From assembly GCA_050290245.1 (NCBI GenBank), contig JBNKHH010000083.1, positions 1 through 64,000 of the forward strand: a stretch of 64,000 nt of DNA, in the 5' to 3' direction. The DNA is from JBNKHH01 sp050290245. Its GTDB lineage: Bacteria; Pseudomonadota; Alphaproteobacteria; Rhodobacterales; Rhodobacteraceae. The translations under genes were made by a program, and so were the position numbers. Positions 44,370 to 52,657 of this stretch are shown piece by piece. Below the pieces are notes generated by a model, which saw nothing but the letters and a program-made list of their open reading frames with translations, made no database searches and was not told the DNA's origin. The stretch's first letter is position 1, and each line of letters starts with the position of its first letter.

Positions 44370-44973
44370 TGCCGAAAGCCGTCCGAAGTTTCAAAAAAGC
44401 GTTTGCTCGGTGGCTGATCTTGTTTTTGATCACAGGCTCCATCTCACCAAAGGTCTGATCAAAACCCTCTGGCTGGAAGATCGGATCATAGCCGTGGCCC
44501 AGATGACCTCGCATCGGCCAGACCACCTGTCCTTCCATTTTGCCCTCAAAAACTTCGTCATGGCCATCCGGCCAAGCCAACACAAACGTACAACAGAAAC
44601 GCGCTTTCCAAGGCGGAGCAACACCCTTGGACTCGATAGCTTCTCTTGTGCGATTCATGGCAACTACAAAGTCTCGACCGGTTGGGGTCTCTGCCCAATC
44701 AGCGGTGTAAACACCGGGCGCGCCACCAAGAGCGTCGATCTCAATACCAGAGTCGTCGGAGAGAGCAGGCAGGCCCGTGGCCTGAGATGCAGCATGCGCT
44801 TTGATGCGAGCATTCTCGACGAAGGTTGTTCCCGTCTCATCGGGTTCGGGAAGGCCTTTCTCCGCAGCACCGACAACGGATATCGAGAAGGGCTCAAGCA
44901 TCATGCCGATCTCGGAAAGCTTGCCAGCGTTATGCGTGGCAACAAGAAGGGTACTGCCGTCGAACCTTCTCAT
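44362..44973 (-). CDS. rdgB: dITP/XTP pyrophosphatase RdgB
   Basis: A 203-residue Ham1-family house-cleaning enzyme that hydrolyses dITP and XTP. The N-terminal LLVATHNAGKLSEI and the ALSDDSGIEIDALGGAPGVYTADWA segment (the catalytic SDDSG) are diagnostic; the C-terminal SHRANAF is the substrate-binding end. Its ATG overlaps the rph stop by one base (TGATG). Confidence 0.95.
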   Translation of the reverse strand: MRRFDGSTLLVATHNAGKLSEIGMMLEPFSISVVGAAEKGLPEPDETGTTFVENARIKAHAASQATGLPALSDDSGIEIDALGGAPGVYTADWAETPTGRDFVVAMNRTREAIESKGVAPPWKARFCCTFVLAWPDGHDEVFEGKMEGQVVWPMRGHLGHGYDPIFQPEGFDQTFGEMEPVIKNKISHRANAFLKLRTAFGNA

Positions 44974-45683
44974 CAGGCGATGGCGCTTTTTTGCACATGC
45001 ACCAACTCGTCCACACCCTTGGCAGCCAGATCCAATAGAGTGGCCATTTGCTGGCGATCAAACGTTGCGCCCTCCGCCGACATTTGGACTTCGATCATGC
45101 GACCGCTACCGGTCTGGACGAAATTGCCGTCAACCCCGGCCTCGCTGTCTTCCGGATAGTCCAGATCAAGCACAGGCTGGCCAGCGTATATTCCGCATGA
45201 CACGGCCGCCACATGGTCAATCAACGGATCCGAGACAACCAATCCTGCCTTCAGAAGGGCGTTTGTGGCGAGACGCAGGGCAACCCAACCGCCTGTTATC
45301 GACGCACAGCGGGTGCCGCCATCAGCCTGAATCACATCACAATCGACAACGATCTGACGTTCACCTAACGCAGAGCGATCGACGCATGCCCGAAGGCTGC
45401 GTCCGATAAGGCGCTGGATTTCCTGGGTACGGCCCGATTGACCGTTCTTGGCCTCTCGCCGGCCCCGGGTGTGCGTTGCCCTGGGAAGCATGCCATACTC
45501 GGCGGTCACCCAACCGAGACCCGAATTTTTCATCCAGGGCGGGACCCTTTCGTCTATCGAAGCCGTGCAGAGCACGTGAGTGTCTCCACATTTGATGAGA
45601 CACGACCCTTCAGCATGCCGCGTGACTCCTGTCTCAATGGAAACGGAACGCATCTGGTCTACTTCACGTCCGGAAGGGCGCAT
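44973..45683 (-). CDS. rph: ribonuclease PH
   Basis: A 236-residue phosphorolytic 3'-5' exoribonuclease that trims tRNA 3' ends. MRPSGREVDQMRSVSIE opens the protein; RTHTRGRREAKNGQSGRTQEIQR carries the RNA- and phosphate-binding residues (cut here: the key part is GRTQEIQRLIGR), and VDCDVIQADGGTR is the catalytic region. An in-frame start 19 codons upstream is unlikely. It is divergent from hrcA. Confidence 0.95.
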   Translation of the reverse strand: MRPSGREVDQMRSVSIETGVTRHAEGSCLIKCGDTHVLCTASIDERVPPWMKNSGLGWVTAEYGMLPRATHTRGRREAKNGQSGRTQEIQRLIGRSLRACVDRSALGERQIVVDCDVIQADGGTRCASITGGWVALRLATNALLKAGLVVSDPLIDHVAAVSCGIYAGQPVLDLDYPEDSEAGVDGNFVQTGSGRMIEVQMSAEGATFDRQQMATLLDLAAKGVDELVHVQKSAIA

Positions 45684-45746
45684 CTTAAATACCTCGCAAT
45701 GATGTCGGCGGTTGATAGTATTGACGACTCTCTGCATCAACCCCGA

Positions 45747-45776
45747 TTGACGTTGCCATTTGCTTTCCTTTAATTA
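45747..45776 (+). promoter_or_regulatory. possible sigma-70-like promoter of hrcA-grpE
   Basis: TTGACG at 45747-45752 followed by a 17-base spacer and TTAATT (45770-45775), 24 bases before the hrcA ATG. The -35 is good, the -10 weak. I find no CIRCE inverted repeat (TTAGCACTC-N9-GAGTGCTAA) in the rph-hrcA gap. Confidence 0.35.
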
Positions 45777-45799
45777 CATCGCTCCTTTTATGAGTCTCC

Positions 45800-46870
45800 A
45801 TGACCGACGCAGTCAAATTGCTAGAGGAAATGAATGATCGTTCCCGCGAGGTATTTCGTCGGGTTGTCGATGCGTATTTGCAATCTGGAGACCCGGTTGG
45901 ATCGCGGACACTGACGAGGGAGATGTCGGAAAAAGTAAGCGCCGCGACAATCCGGAATGTCATGCAGGACCTAGAGTACCTTGGCCTTCTTGATTCGCCG
46001 CATGTGTCTGCCGGTCGAATTCCGACAGAAGCGGGACTGCGTCTGTTCGTCGACGGCCTGATGGAGGTGAGCAATCCGTCCGCAGAGGATCAAGATGCTA
46101 TCGAGAGCGAATTAAGCTCAAACGATTCAACAGTTTCGACGATTTTGGATCGGGTCGGGTCGGCACTTTCAGGCGTTACTCATGGCGCTAGCCTTGTCTT
46201 GACACCGAAGCATGAGGCGCCTCTCCGGCATATCGAGTTCGTCAGTCTTGCTCAGGATCGCGCGCTGGTCGTACTGGTCTTTGACGACGGCCACGTTGAA
46301 AATCGTGTTTTCTCACCTCCGCCTGGCCAGACGGCGAGTTCATTCCGCGAGGCTGCGAACTTCCTGAATGCGATAGTCGCAGGACACACGCTGTCTGAGC
46401 TGGGTAACGTCGTTCGCCGCGAAATCGCAAACAGGCGCCAGGAGCTGGACGAACTGGCTCGTCAGCTGATCGAGAGCGGGGACGCGTTCTGGGCGAACGA
46501 GGGGACGTCATATGAGCGGCTGATCGTGCGGGGCCGGTCCAATCTTCTGTCCGGAAGCACCGAGGAAGAAGACCTTGCGCGTATCAGAAGCCTTTTCGAC
46601 GACCTGGAGCGCAAAGAGGACATTGCCGAGTTTCTGGACCTGACCCAGTCGGGTGAGGGCGTGCGCATTTTCATAGGTTCCGAGAACAAGCTTTTTTCAC
46701 TTTCGGGTTCCTCTTTGGTCGTCTCTCCCTATATGAACGCTGATCGAAAAATTATCGGAGCGATCGGTGTCATCGGACCTACACGGCTGAACTATGGACG
46801 GATCGTTCCAATCGTTGACTACACGGCTCAACTCGTGGGCCGCCTGATTACAGATCGAGGGCAGAAATGA
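45800..46870 (+). CDS. hrcA: heat-inducible transcription repressor HrcA
   Basis: A 356-residue repressor that binds CIRCE elements of groESL/dnaK. The winged-helix N terminus (SGDPVGSRTLTREM, SAATIRNVMQDLEYLGLL, HVSAGRIPTEAGLR) is textbook HrcA, and the C-terminal GAIGVIGPTRLNYGRI is conserved. It is coupled to grpE by a 4-base overlap. Lack of a visible CIRCE in its own promoter suggests it is not strongly self-repressed through that element. Confidence 0.96.
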   Translation: MTDAVKLLEEMNDRSREVFRRVVDAYLQSGDPVGSRTLTREMSEKVSAATIRNVMQDLEYLGLLDSPHVSAGRIPTEAGLRLFVDGLMEVSNPSAEDQDAIESELSSNDSTVSTILDRVGSALSGVTHGASLVLTPKHEAPLRHIEFVSLAQDRALVVLVFDDGHVENRVFSPPPGQTASSFREAANFLNAIVAGHTLSELGNVVRREIANRRQELDELARQLIESGDAFWANEGTSYERLIVRGRSNLLSGSTEEEDLARIRSLFDDLERKEDIAEFLDLTQSGEGVRIFIGSENKLFSLSGSSLVVSPYMNADRKIIGAIGVIGPTRLNYGRIVPIVDYTAQLVGRLITDRGQK

Positions 46871-47424
46871 CCAACCCAGAGGCAAAGAAACCCATGGCGG
46901 AAGACGAGCTGATCGACATCGATTCGCCTGATGCCCTGGAAGACCCATCTGACGATGATCAGGTCCGGGAACTTGTCGCAGAACGCGACGAACTGAAGGA
47001 CAAGTTCATGCGCGCCCTGGCGGACGCGGAAAATGCGCGCAAAAGGTCTGAGCGAGACCGTCGTGAAGCCGAGCAGTACGGAGGCTCAAAACTTGCCAGG
47101 GACCTTCTGCCTGTCTTCGATAACATGAAGCGGGCCGTTTTGGCCGTGCCGGATGAGTCGCGAGAGGCGCACAAGGCCATGATCGAGGGCGTAGAGCTCA
47201 CGATGCGAGAGCTCCTGAATGTCTTCAAAAAGCATGGCATCCAGCCGGTTTCACCGGAAGTTGGCGATCGCTTCGACCCGCAGATGCATGAAGCAATGTT
47301 CGAAGCCCCTGTACCAGGCACCAAAGCGGGCGACATCATTCAAGTCGAAGCCGACGGCTTCATACTTCATGACCGTCTGCTTCGCCCGGCGCGGGTCGGT
47401 GTAAGCTCAACGCCTTCCAGCTAG
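46867..47424 (+). CDS. grpE: GrpE nucleotide exchange factor
   Basis: A 185-residue co-chaperone that exchanges nucleotide on DnaK. An acidic N terminus (about 10-40) leads to a long helix (RDELKDKFMRALADAENARKR), then the beta domain with the GVELTMRELLNVFKKHG segment. Length and order are normal. It converges on mutS, with which it shares a CTAG. Confidence 0.95.
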   Translation: MTNPEAKKPMAEDELIDIDSPDALEDPSDDDQVRELVAERDELKDKFMRALADAENARKRSERDRREAEQYGGSKLARDLLPVFDNMKRAVLAVPDESREAHKAMIEGVELTMRELLNVFKKHGIQPVSPEVGDRFDPQMHEAMFEAPVPGTKAGDIIQVEADGFILHDRLLRPARVGVSSTPSS

Positions 47425-50066
47425 ATCTTGGCCAAAAGACCCTTGAGTTCGTACAGCGCGTTCAAGGCTTCGCGCGGGGTCATTTCGTCAGGCATGATTT
47501 CTTCGAGTTTCGACTCGATTTCCGACGAACCCTGACGCTGTGGTCGTTGGACGGATGCGGCTGTGAAAAGTGGCAGGTCGTCGATCAATGCTGCCTGACG
47601 CGTTGCGCCTTCACGCTCACCTTTTTCCAAGGCCTCGAGGACAACACGGGCACGTTCAACGACCGACTCGGGCAAACCTGCAAGTCGCGCAACCTGCACG
47701 CCATAGCTTCTGTCGGCGGCACCCAGCCTTACTTCATGCAGAAATATGACCTCACCGTCCCATTCCTTGACCGCAACAGTAGCGTTCCGCGCACCATCCA
47801 GGCGATCGGCAAGCTCTGCCATCTCATGATAGTGAGTGGCAAATAGCGCCCGACATTTGTTCACTTCATGCAAATGTTCAAGCGTCGCCCACGCTATGGA
47901 CAAGCCGTCGTAGGTGGCGGTTCCGCGCCCAATCTCATCCAGGATAACAATAGCGCGGTCATCAGCTTGATTCAGGATCGCTGCGGTTTCGACCATTTCG
48001 ACCATGAAGGTAGAGCGGCCCCGAGCCAGATCATCGGCAGCCCCCACACGGCTGAATATCTGGCTGACCAATCCAATGTGAGCGGATGCTGCCGGTACAA
48101 AACTCCCGGCTTGGGCGAGCAGCGCGATGAGGGCGTTTTGTCTGAGAAACGTAGATTTGCCCGCCATGTTTGGACCGGTGAGCAACCAAATTCGACCATC
48201 GTTCATGACTGAGAGATCACAATCGTTGGCAATGAATGGCGATCCGCTCGGCTTCAAAGATTGTTCCACGACAGGGTGACGGCCACCTCGAATTTCAAAA
48301 GCACGACTGTCGTCAACATGCGGAGCTGACCAATTCTCTGTGTGGGCAAGTTCCGCGAACGCGGCAGTAACATCAAGTTCGGCTAGGGCCTGAGCGGCAA
48401 CGCCAAGACTGGCCGCCGCATTCAAGACCGCCGATTTCAACCTTTCGAATTCAGATTTCTCCAGCTCAATTGCCCGCGATCCGGCGTTTAGAATCTTGGT
48501 TTCCATCTCCGACAATTCTAGCGTCGTGAAACGCACCGCATTCGCCGTTGTCTGACGGTGGATGAACCGGTCTGAAAGGGGTGCAGAGAGCATCTTTTCT
48601 GCGTGAGTCGCAGTGCATTCGATGAAATAGCCCAAAACATTGTTGTGCTTGATCTTGAGAGTGGAGATGCCGGTTTCGTCGGCATAGGCTGCCTGGTAGC
48701 CAGCGATAACGCCGCGACCTTCGTCACGCAGTTTCCTTGCTTCGTCCAACTCTGGCTTGAATCCGTCGGCGATAAAGCCGCCATCGCGAGCAAGCAACGG
48801 CGGCTCCGCCGTGAGCGCGCTTTCCAAGAGCTGCAACAAGGCGTCGAAGCCCGTCAGGTCCGTATTCCATGCGTTGGCAAGTTCGGGAGCGCCTTCTTGT
48901 ATCAAGGCGCGGATCTCCGGAAACTGAGACAGCGCATTTCGGATAGCCGCAAGATCGCGCGGCCCGCCACGATCCATCGACAGCCGCGAAAGCGCGCGTT
49001 GAATGTCAGCACAGCGCCTGAGACTTTCACGGAGCGCCGCGCGGAGCCCGGAATCCTGATGCAGCCAGGAAACAGCTTCGATCCTGCGGCGAATTGTATT
49101 CAGGCTCCTTGAGGGAGAAGAAATACGCCGCTCCAGCAATCGACCACCTGCGGCGGTCAGCGTTCGATCAATCGTGTGCAACAACGACCCCTCTCGCCCG
49201 CCGGAAAGAGAGCGGGTCAACTCGAGATTGCGCCTGGTCGCGGCATCAATTTGAACCGTACCAGCGGAGGTTTCGCGTTTTGGAGGCCGTAATAGCGGAA
49301 GATTGCCTTTTTGGGTAAGCTCCAGATAGTCAACCAGAGCGCCTAATGCGGAAATTTCCGCACGAGAAAACGCGCCAAAAGAATCGAGACTTTTGACCTG
49401 CCAAAGGCGTGTCAGGCGCGATTCCGCGGACTGGCTGTCAAAGCTTGCAGGCGATAGTGGTGTTGGAGACGCGCCCGATTCAGTGACTAAATCGGAAAAA
49501 TCAGGCAGTTTTTTATCAGACACGATAACTTCGCTGGGCGCCAGACGTGCCAGCTCGAGACCAAAACGATTGGCGGCAACCGGCAAACTGTGAAGTTCGC
49601 CTGTCGAGATGTCGACCCAGGCGACGGCCGCTTCGTCGCGGACCTCGGCCAAGGCAGCCAGGAAATTGTGGCGGCGCGCATTCAGCAACGCGTCCTCGGT
49701 GAGGGTGCCCGGTGTGACAAGCCGCACGACACCGCGTTTCACAACGGATTTCGATCCACGCTTTTTGGCTTCGGCGGGGTCTTCGAGTTGCTCGCATACC
49801 GCAACGCGAAACCCTTTTCGGATCAGGGTAAGAAGATACCCCTCGGCCGAATGGACCGGGACGCCGCACATTTGGATGTCTTCGCCCAAGTGCTTTCCGC
49901 GTTTGGTAAGCGCAATGTCCAACGCTTCGGCGGCAACAACGGCATCATCGAAGAAAAGTTCATAGAAATCTCCCATTCGATAGAACAAGAGCGCGTCAGG
50001 ATACTCTCTCTTGATCTCGAGAAATTGCGCCATCATCGGCGTCACGCCTGCGGTCGCGACAGTCAC
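47421..50066 (-). CDS. mutS: DNA mismatch repair protein MutS
   Basis: An 881-residue mismatch sensor. The mismatch-reading Phe-x-Glu is F34-Y-E36 in MGDFYELFF. The ATPase has Walker A GPNMAGKSTFL, the STFMVEMVETA motif and the DEIGRGTATYDGLSIAWA Walker B region. The C-terminal tail is of usual length. The start is GTG at 50066. mutL is not nearby. msrA follows upstream on the same strand with an 88-base gap. Confidence 0.97.
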   Translation of the reverse strand: MTVATAGVTPMMAQFLEIKREYPDALLFYRMGDFYELFFDDAVVAAEALDIALTKRGKHLGEDIQMCGVPVHSAEGYLLTLIRKGFRVAVCEQLEDPAEAKKRGSKSVVKRGVVRLVTPGTLTEDALLNARRHNFLAALAEVRDEAAVAWVDISTGELHSLPVAANRFGLELARLAPSEVIVSDKKLPDFSDLVTESGASPTPLSPASFDSQSAESRLTRLWQVKSLDSFGAFSRAEISALGALVDYLELTQKGNLPLLRPPKRETSAGTVQIDAATRRNLELTRSLSGGREGSLLHTIDRTLTAAGGRLLERRISSPSRSLNTIRRRIEAVSWLHQDSGLRAALRESLRRCADIQRALSRLSMDRGGPRDLAAIRNALSQFPEIRALIQEGAPELANAWNTDLTGFDALLQLLESALTAEPPLLARDGGFIADGFKPELDEARKLRDEGRGVIAGYQAAYADETGISTLKIKHNNVLGYFIECTATHAEKMLSAPLSDRFIHRQTTANAVRFTTLELSEMETKILNAGSRAIELEKSEFERLKSAVLNAAASLGVAAQALAELDVTAAFAELAHTENWSAPHVDDSRAFEIRGGRHPVVEQSLKPSGSPFIANDCDLSVMNDGRIWLLTGPNMAGKSTFLRQNALIALLAQAGSFVPAASAHIGLVSQIFSRVGAADDLARGRSTFMVEMVETAAILNQADDRAIVILDEIGRGTATYDGLSIAWATLEHLHEVNKCRALFATHYHEMAELADRLDGARNATVAVKEWDGEVIFLHEVRLGAADRSYGVQVARLAGLPESVVERARVVLEALEKGEREGATRQAALIDDLPLFTAASVQRPQRQGSSEIESKLEEIMPDEMTPREALNALYELKGLLAKI

Positions 50067-50154
50067 TGCTTACACCCCCAAGTGTTTTGCCGAATCTAAC
50101 GATCAGATTGGCGGGGCGAAAGGCGAAACCGGCAGGAGCTTTGGGATGGGTCAT

Positions 50155-50808
50155 CTAGCCAGCAAAAGGCGCATCCTTGCCCCACAGCTCGCGGACACGT
50201 TTGTCGCGGCCGCAGGCCTTGCGATAGAATTTGTAGGCGTTCTTCATCGCCTTGGGTCCTCGCCGCGTCAGGACGATATCATCGCGCTTGTAGTAGTTCT
50301 GGTGATACTCTTCGGCTGGATAGAAGTCTTTTTTCTGCAGGATTGGGGTTACAATCTTTTTGCCAAGCTGTTGTTGAGCTTTTGATTTTGCACGTTGCGC
50401 AGCTGCCTGTTCGTTTGAATTCGTCACGAAAACTGCAGTTCTATAGCTGTCGCCGCGATCACAAAACTGCCCTCCGCTATCCAATGGGTCGATCGTCCGA
50501 AAGAAGATGTGAACGAGCTCATCATAGCTGACCTTTTCGGGATCATACCGAACCTCAACAGCCTCATAATGTCCGGTCCCCCCTTTCGAAACCTTCTTGT
50601 ACGTCGGATTTGGGGTAGAACCACCAGTATACCCGGAGATGACCTCCCGCACTCCGTCAACATGTTCGAAATCCGACTCAACGCACCAGAAACAGCCACC
50701 TGCAAAATACGCACGTGCTTCGGCCGATTGTGCTGAACCATACTGAAGGAATATTCCCAACGTAATCAGAACGAAGAGAATGGGCGCTTTCAGGGTCTTG
50801 ATCGACAT
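50155..50808 (-). CDS. msrA: exported peptide methionine sulfoxide reductase MsrA
   Basis: A 217-residue MsrA with the catalytic motif GGCFWCVE (C39). The YTGGSTPNPTYKKV substrate segment and the GDSYRTAVF and EYHQNYY motifs are intact. An N-terminal signal peptide (about 1-29, hydrophobic LFVLITLGIFLQYG) predicts export, so it would repair oxidised methionines in the periplasm. I start at ATG 50808; upstream codons add non-signal sequence. Confidence 0.92.
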   Translation of the reverse strand: MSIKTLKAPILFVLITLGIFLQYGSAQSAEARAYFAGGCFWCVESDFEHVDGVREVISGYTGGSTPNPTYKKVSKGGTGHYEAVEVRYDPEKVSYDELVHIFFRTIDPLDSGGQFCDRGDSYRTAVFVTNSNEQAAAQRAKSKAQQQLGKKIVTPILQKKDFYPAEEYHQNYYKRDDIVLTRRGPKAMKNAYKFYRKACGRDKRVRELWGKDAPFAG

Positions 50809-50955
50809 CGTTTCAGATCCGTTTCCTGTCCAAAGATGCCGGGACCATCGCGCAAACACATGACCGACGTCCATTCAACCGCGCGTGATGTCGCGCGAGT
50901 GTGAGAGTTGTTTCATTCATCGGCAAATACTAGCGTCGCAGAAAACGAGGACGCG

Positions 50956-51858
50956 ATGAAACATCAATCCACTCATGACGCAGCAGATGACCTGCGCAAC
51001 GAGTCTATCCTGATCTGGGTAAACGGAGCGCTGAAAAAGCGGTCCGAAGCTTTGGTCAGCGTCTATGACGCGGGTTTCATGTTGGGTGACGGTGTCTGGG
51101 AGGGCCTGCGTCTTTACGACGGTGTGTGGGCCTTTCTTGATGAGCATCTTGATCGTTTGTTCGAGGCGGCGAAGGCGATTGATCTGGACATTGGAATGGA
51201 CCGGGCTGCATTGGCCGAGGCTGTTTCGGAAACCCAGGAAGCCAACGGAATGACCAGCGATGCTCACGCCCGTCTGATGGTGACCCGCGGCGTGAAGTCG
51301 AGGCCGTTCCAGCATCCGTCGCTCAGCACCTCGGGCCCCACTGTCGTCATTATCATGGAACACTCGGTGCCTAGGTTGCAGCGTCCGATCCGCCTCGCGA
51401 CCGTGCCGCACATTCGCGGGCTGCCCATGAGCCAGGACCCCAAACTGAACTCACATTCAAAACTGAATTGTATCCTGGCCTGTGTCGCGGCGGAAAAGGC
51501 TGGGGCGGATGAGGCGCTGATGCTGGACGTCCATGGATTCGTGAACACCACGAACGCCTGCAATTTTTTCATCGTTAGGGGCGGGGAGGTTTGGACCTCG
51601 ACAGGGGATTACTGCATGAATGGTATCACACGGAAGAAAGTGATCGATTTGTGCCGCGGCAATTCCATCCCAGTTTTTGAAAAGAACTTTTCGCTGGTCG
51701 AATGTTATGGCGCAGATGAAGCCTTCCTGACTGGTACATTCGGAGCTCAGACCCCGGTATCCGAGATTGATGGACGGCAGATTGGGAATGGAGAAATGGG
51801 GCCGGTCACAAAGCGACTGCGGGGGCTTTACAAGGACCTGATCAAGGGGCTGAGATGA
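50956..51858 (+). CDS. class IV (fold-type IV) PLP aminotransferase-like protein
   Basis: A 300-residue BCAT/D-amino-acid-transaminase relative: MLGDGVWEGLRLYDG, LDEHLDRLFEAAKAI and the late TGTFGAQTPVSEIDGR motif are clear. The PLP lysine is K163 (DPKLNSH). At residue 198 there is Thr (FVNTTNACN), where the family has the Glu that contacts the PLP pyridine nitrogen. Start 50956 follows GAGGACGCG; an upstream start is in poorer context. It overlaps the sulfotransferase-like gene by 4 bases. It is usually annotated as a branched-chain aminotransferase; given the Thr, I would not assign that activity. Confidence 0.85.
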   Translation: MKHQSTHDAADDLRNESILIWVNGALKKRSEALVSVYDAGFMLGDGVWEGLRLYDGVWAFLDEHLDRLFEAAKAIDLDIGMDRAALAEAVSETQEANGMTSDAHARLMVTRGVKSRPFQHPSLSTSGPTVVIIMEHSVPRLQRPIRLATVPHIRGLPMSQDPKLNSHSKLNCILACVAAEKAGADEALMLDVHGFVNTTNACNFFIVRGGEVWTSTGDYCMNGITRKKVIDLCRGNSIPVFEKNFSLVECYGADEAFLTGTFGAQTPVSEIDGRQIGNGEMGPVTKRLRGLYKDLIKGLR

Positions 51859-52556
51859 AAATCGCGATGTGGAGCGGACCGCGCAACTTGTCGACGGCGA
51901 TGCTTTATTCCTTTGGAAACCGGTCGGACTTTTCGGTCTGGGACGAGCCCTTTTATGCCGCCTACCTGAAGGCGTCAGGGATCAGTCATCCTTTGCGCGA
52001 TGAGGTTCTTCTGGCGCATCAGGGGGATGCGGAAACGGTGGCGGCCGATATCGCAGGGCCGGTACCGGGCGGCAGGGCGCACTGGTATATGAAACACATG
52101 CCGTTTCACATGCTGGAGAGTTTCCCCCTGGAGTGGGCAGAGGACTGCGTCAACGTCCACCTTATCAGGCATCCGGCGCGGGTGGTGGCAAGTTATGTGG
52201 CCAAGCGCGAGAACCCGACCTTGCAGGATATCGGATTTGCCGAACAGGTCCGCATTTTTGACCGATTTCCCGGCCCTGTCCTCGACAGCGACGACATCCG
52301 GGCGAATCCAGAGGGAATGCTGAGAAAACTGTGCGATTCCATTCAGTTGGAATTCTCGCCCGCCATGCTTTCATGGCCGGCGGGACCCAAGCCCTTTGAC
52401 GGTGCTTGGGCGCCGCACTGGTACGGCGCGGTTCACCGGTCAACCGGTTTCGCGGGCGCGGAAGGGCCCCTACCGGAACTGTCGGGAGCCTCGGCGGATC
52501 TGGTTGAGATGGCTTTGCCGTCGTACCGCAAGCTGTACGAATCAAGACTGCGCTAA
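51855..52556 (+). CDS. sulfotransferase-like P-loop protein
   Basis: A 233-residue protein with a PAPS-sulfotransferase-like N terminus. WSGPRNLSTAMLYSFGNR (residues 6-22) resembles the 5'-phosphosulfate loop, and LIRHPARVVASYVAKRE the 3'-phosphate-binding motif (R-x-P ... S). WDEPFYAAYLKASG and the C-terminal DGAWAPHWYGAVHRSTGF segment are conserved in its small family. It is coupled to the aminotransferase-like gene by ATGA. The acceptor is unknown, and true sulfotransferase activity is inference. Confidence 0.75.
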   Translation: MKIAMWSGPRNLSTAMLYSFGNRSDFSVWDEPFYAAYLKASGISHPLRDEVLLAHQGDAETVAADIAGPVPGGRAHWYMKHMPFHMLESFPLEWAEDCVNVHLIRHPARVVASYVAKRENPTLQDIGFAEQVRIFDRFPGPVLDSDDIRANPEGMLRKLCDSIQLEFSPAMLSWPAGPKPFDGAWAPHWYGAVHRSTGFAGAEGPLPELSGASADLVEMALPSYRKLYESRLR

Positions 52557-52657
52557 ACGCAGCGTCAGCTCGCTCGAGGCGAAATTTCAGAAGCGTCCGA
52601 CCAACCCACCGAATATGGGAGAAAGCACGTTGGTGTCACGCCAGGACTACGCCGGTG

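Noticed and set aside
45684..45799. CIRCE element before hrcA
   Set aside because: No TTAGCACTC-N9-GAGTGCTAA or close variant is present in the rph-hrcA gap.
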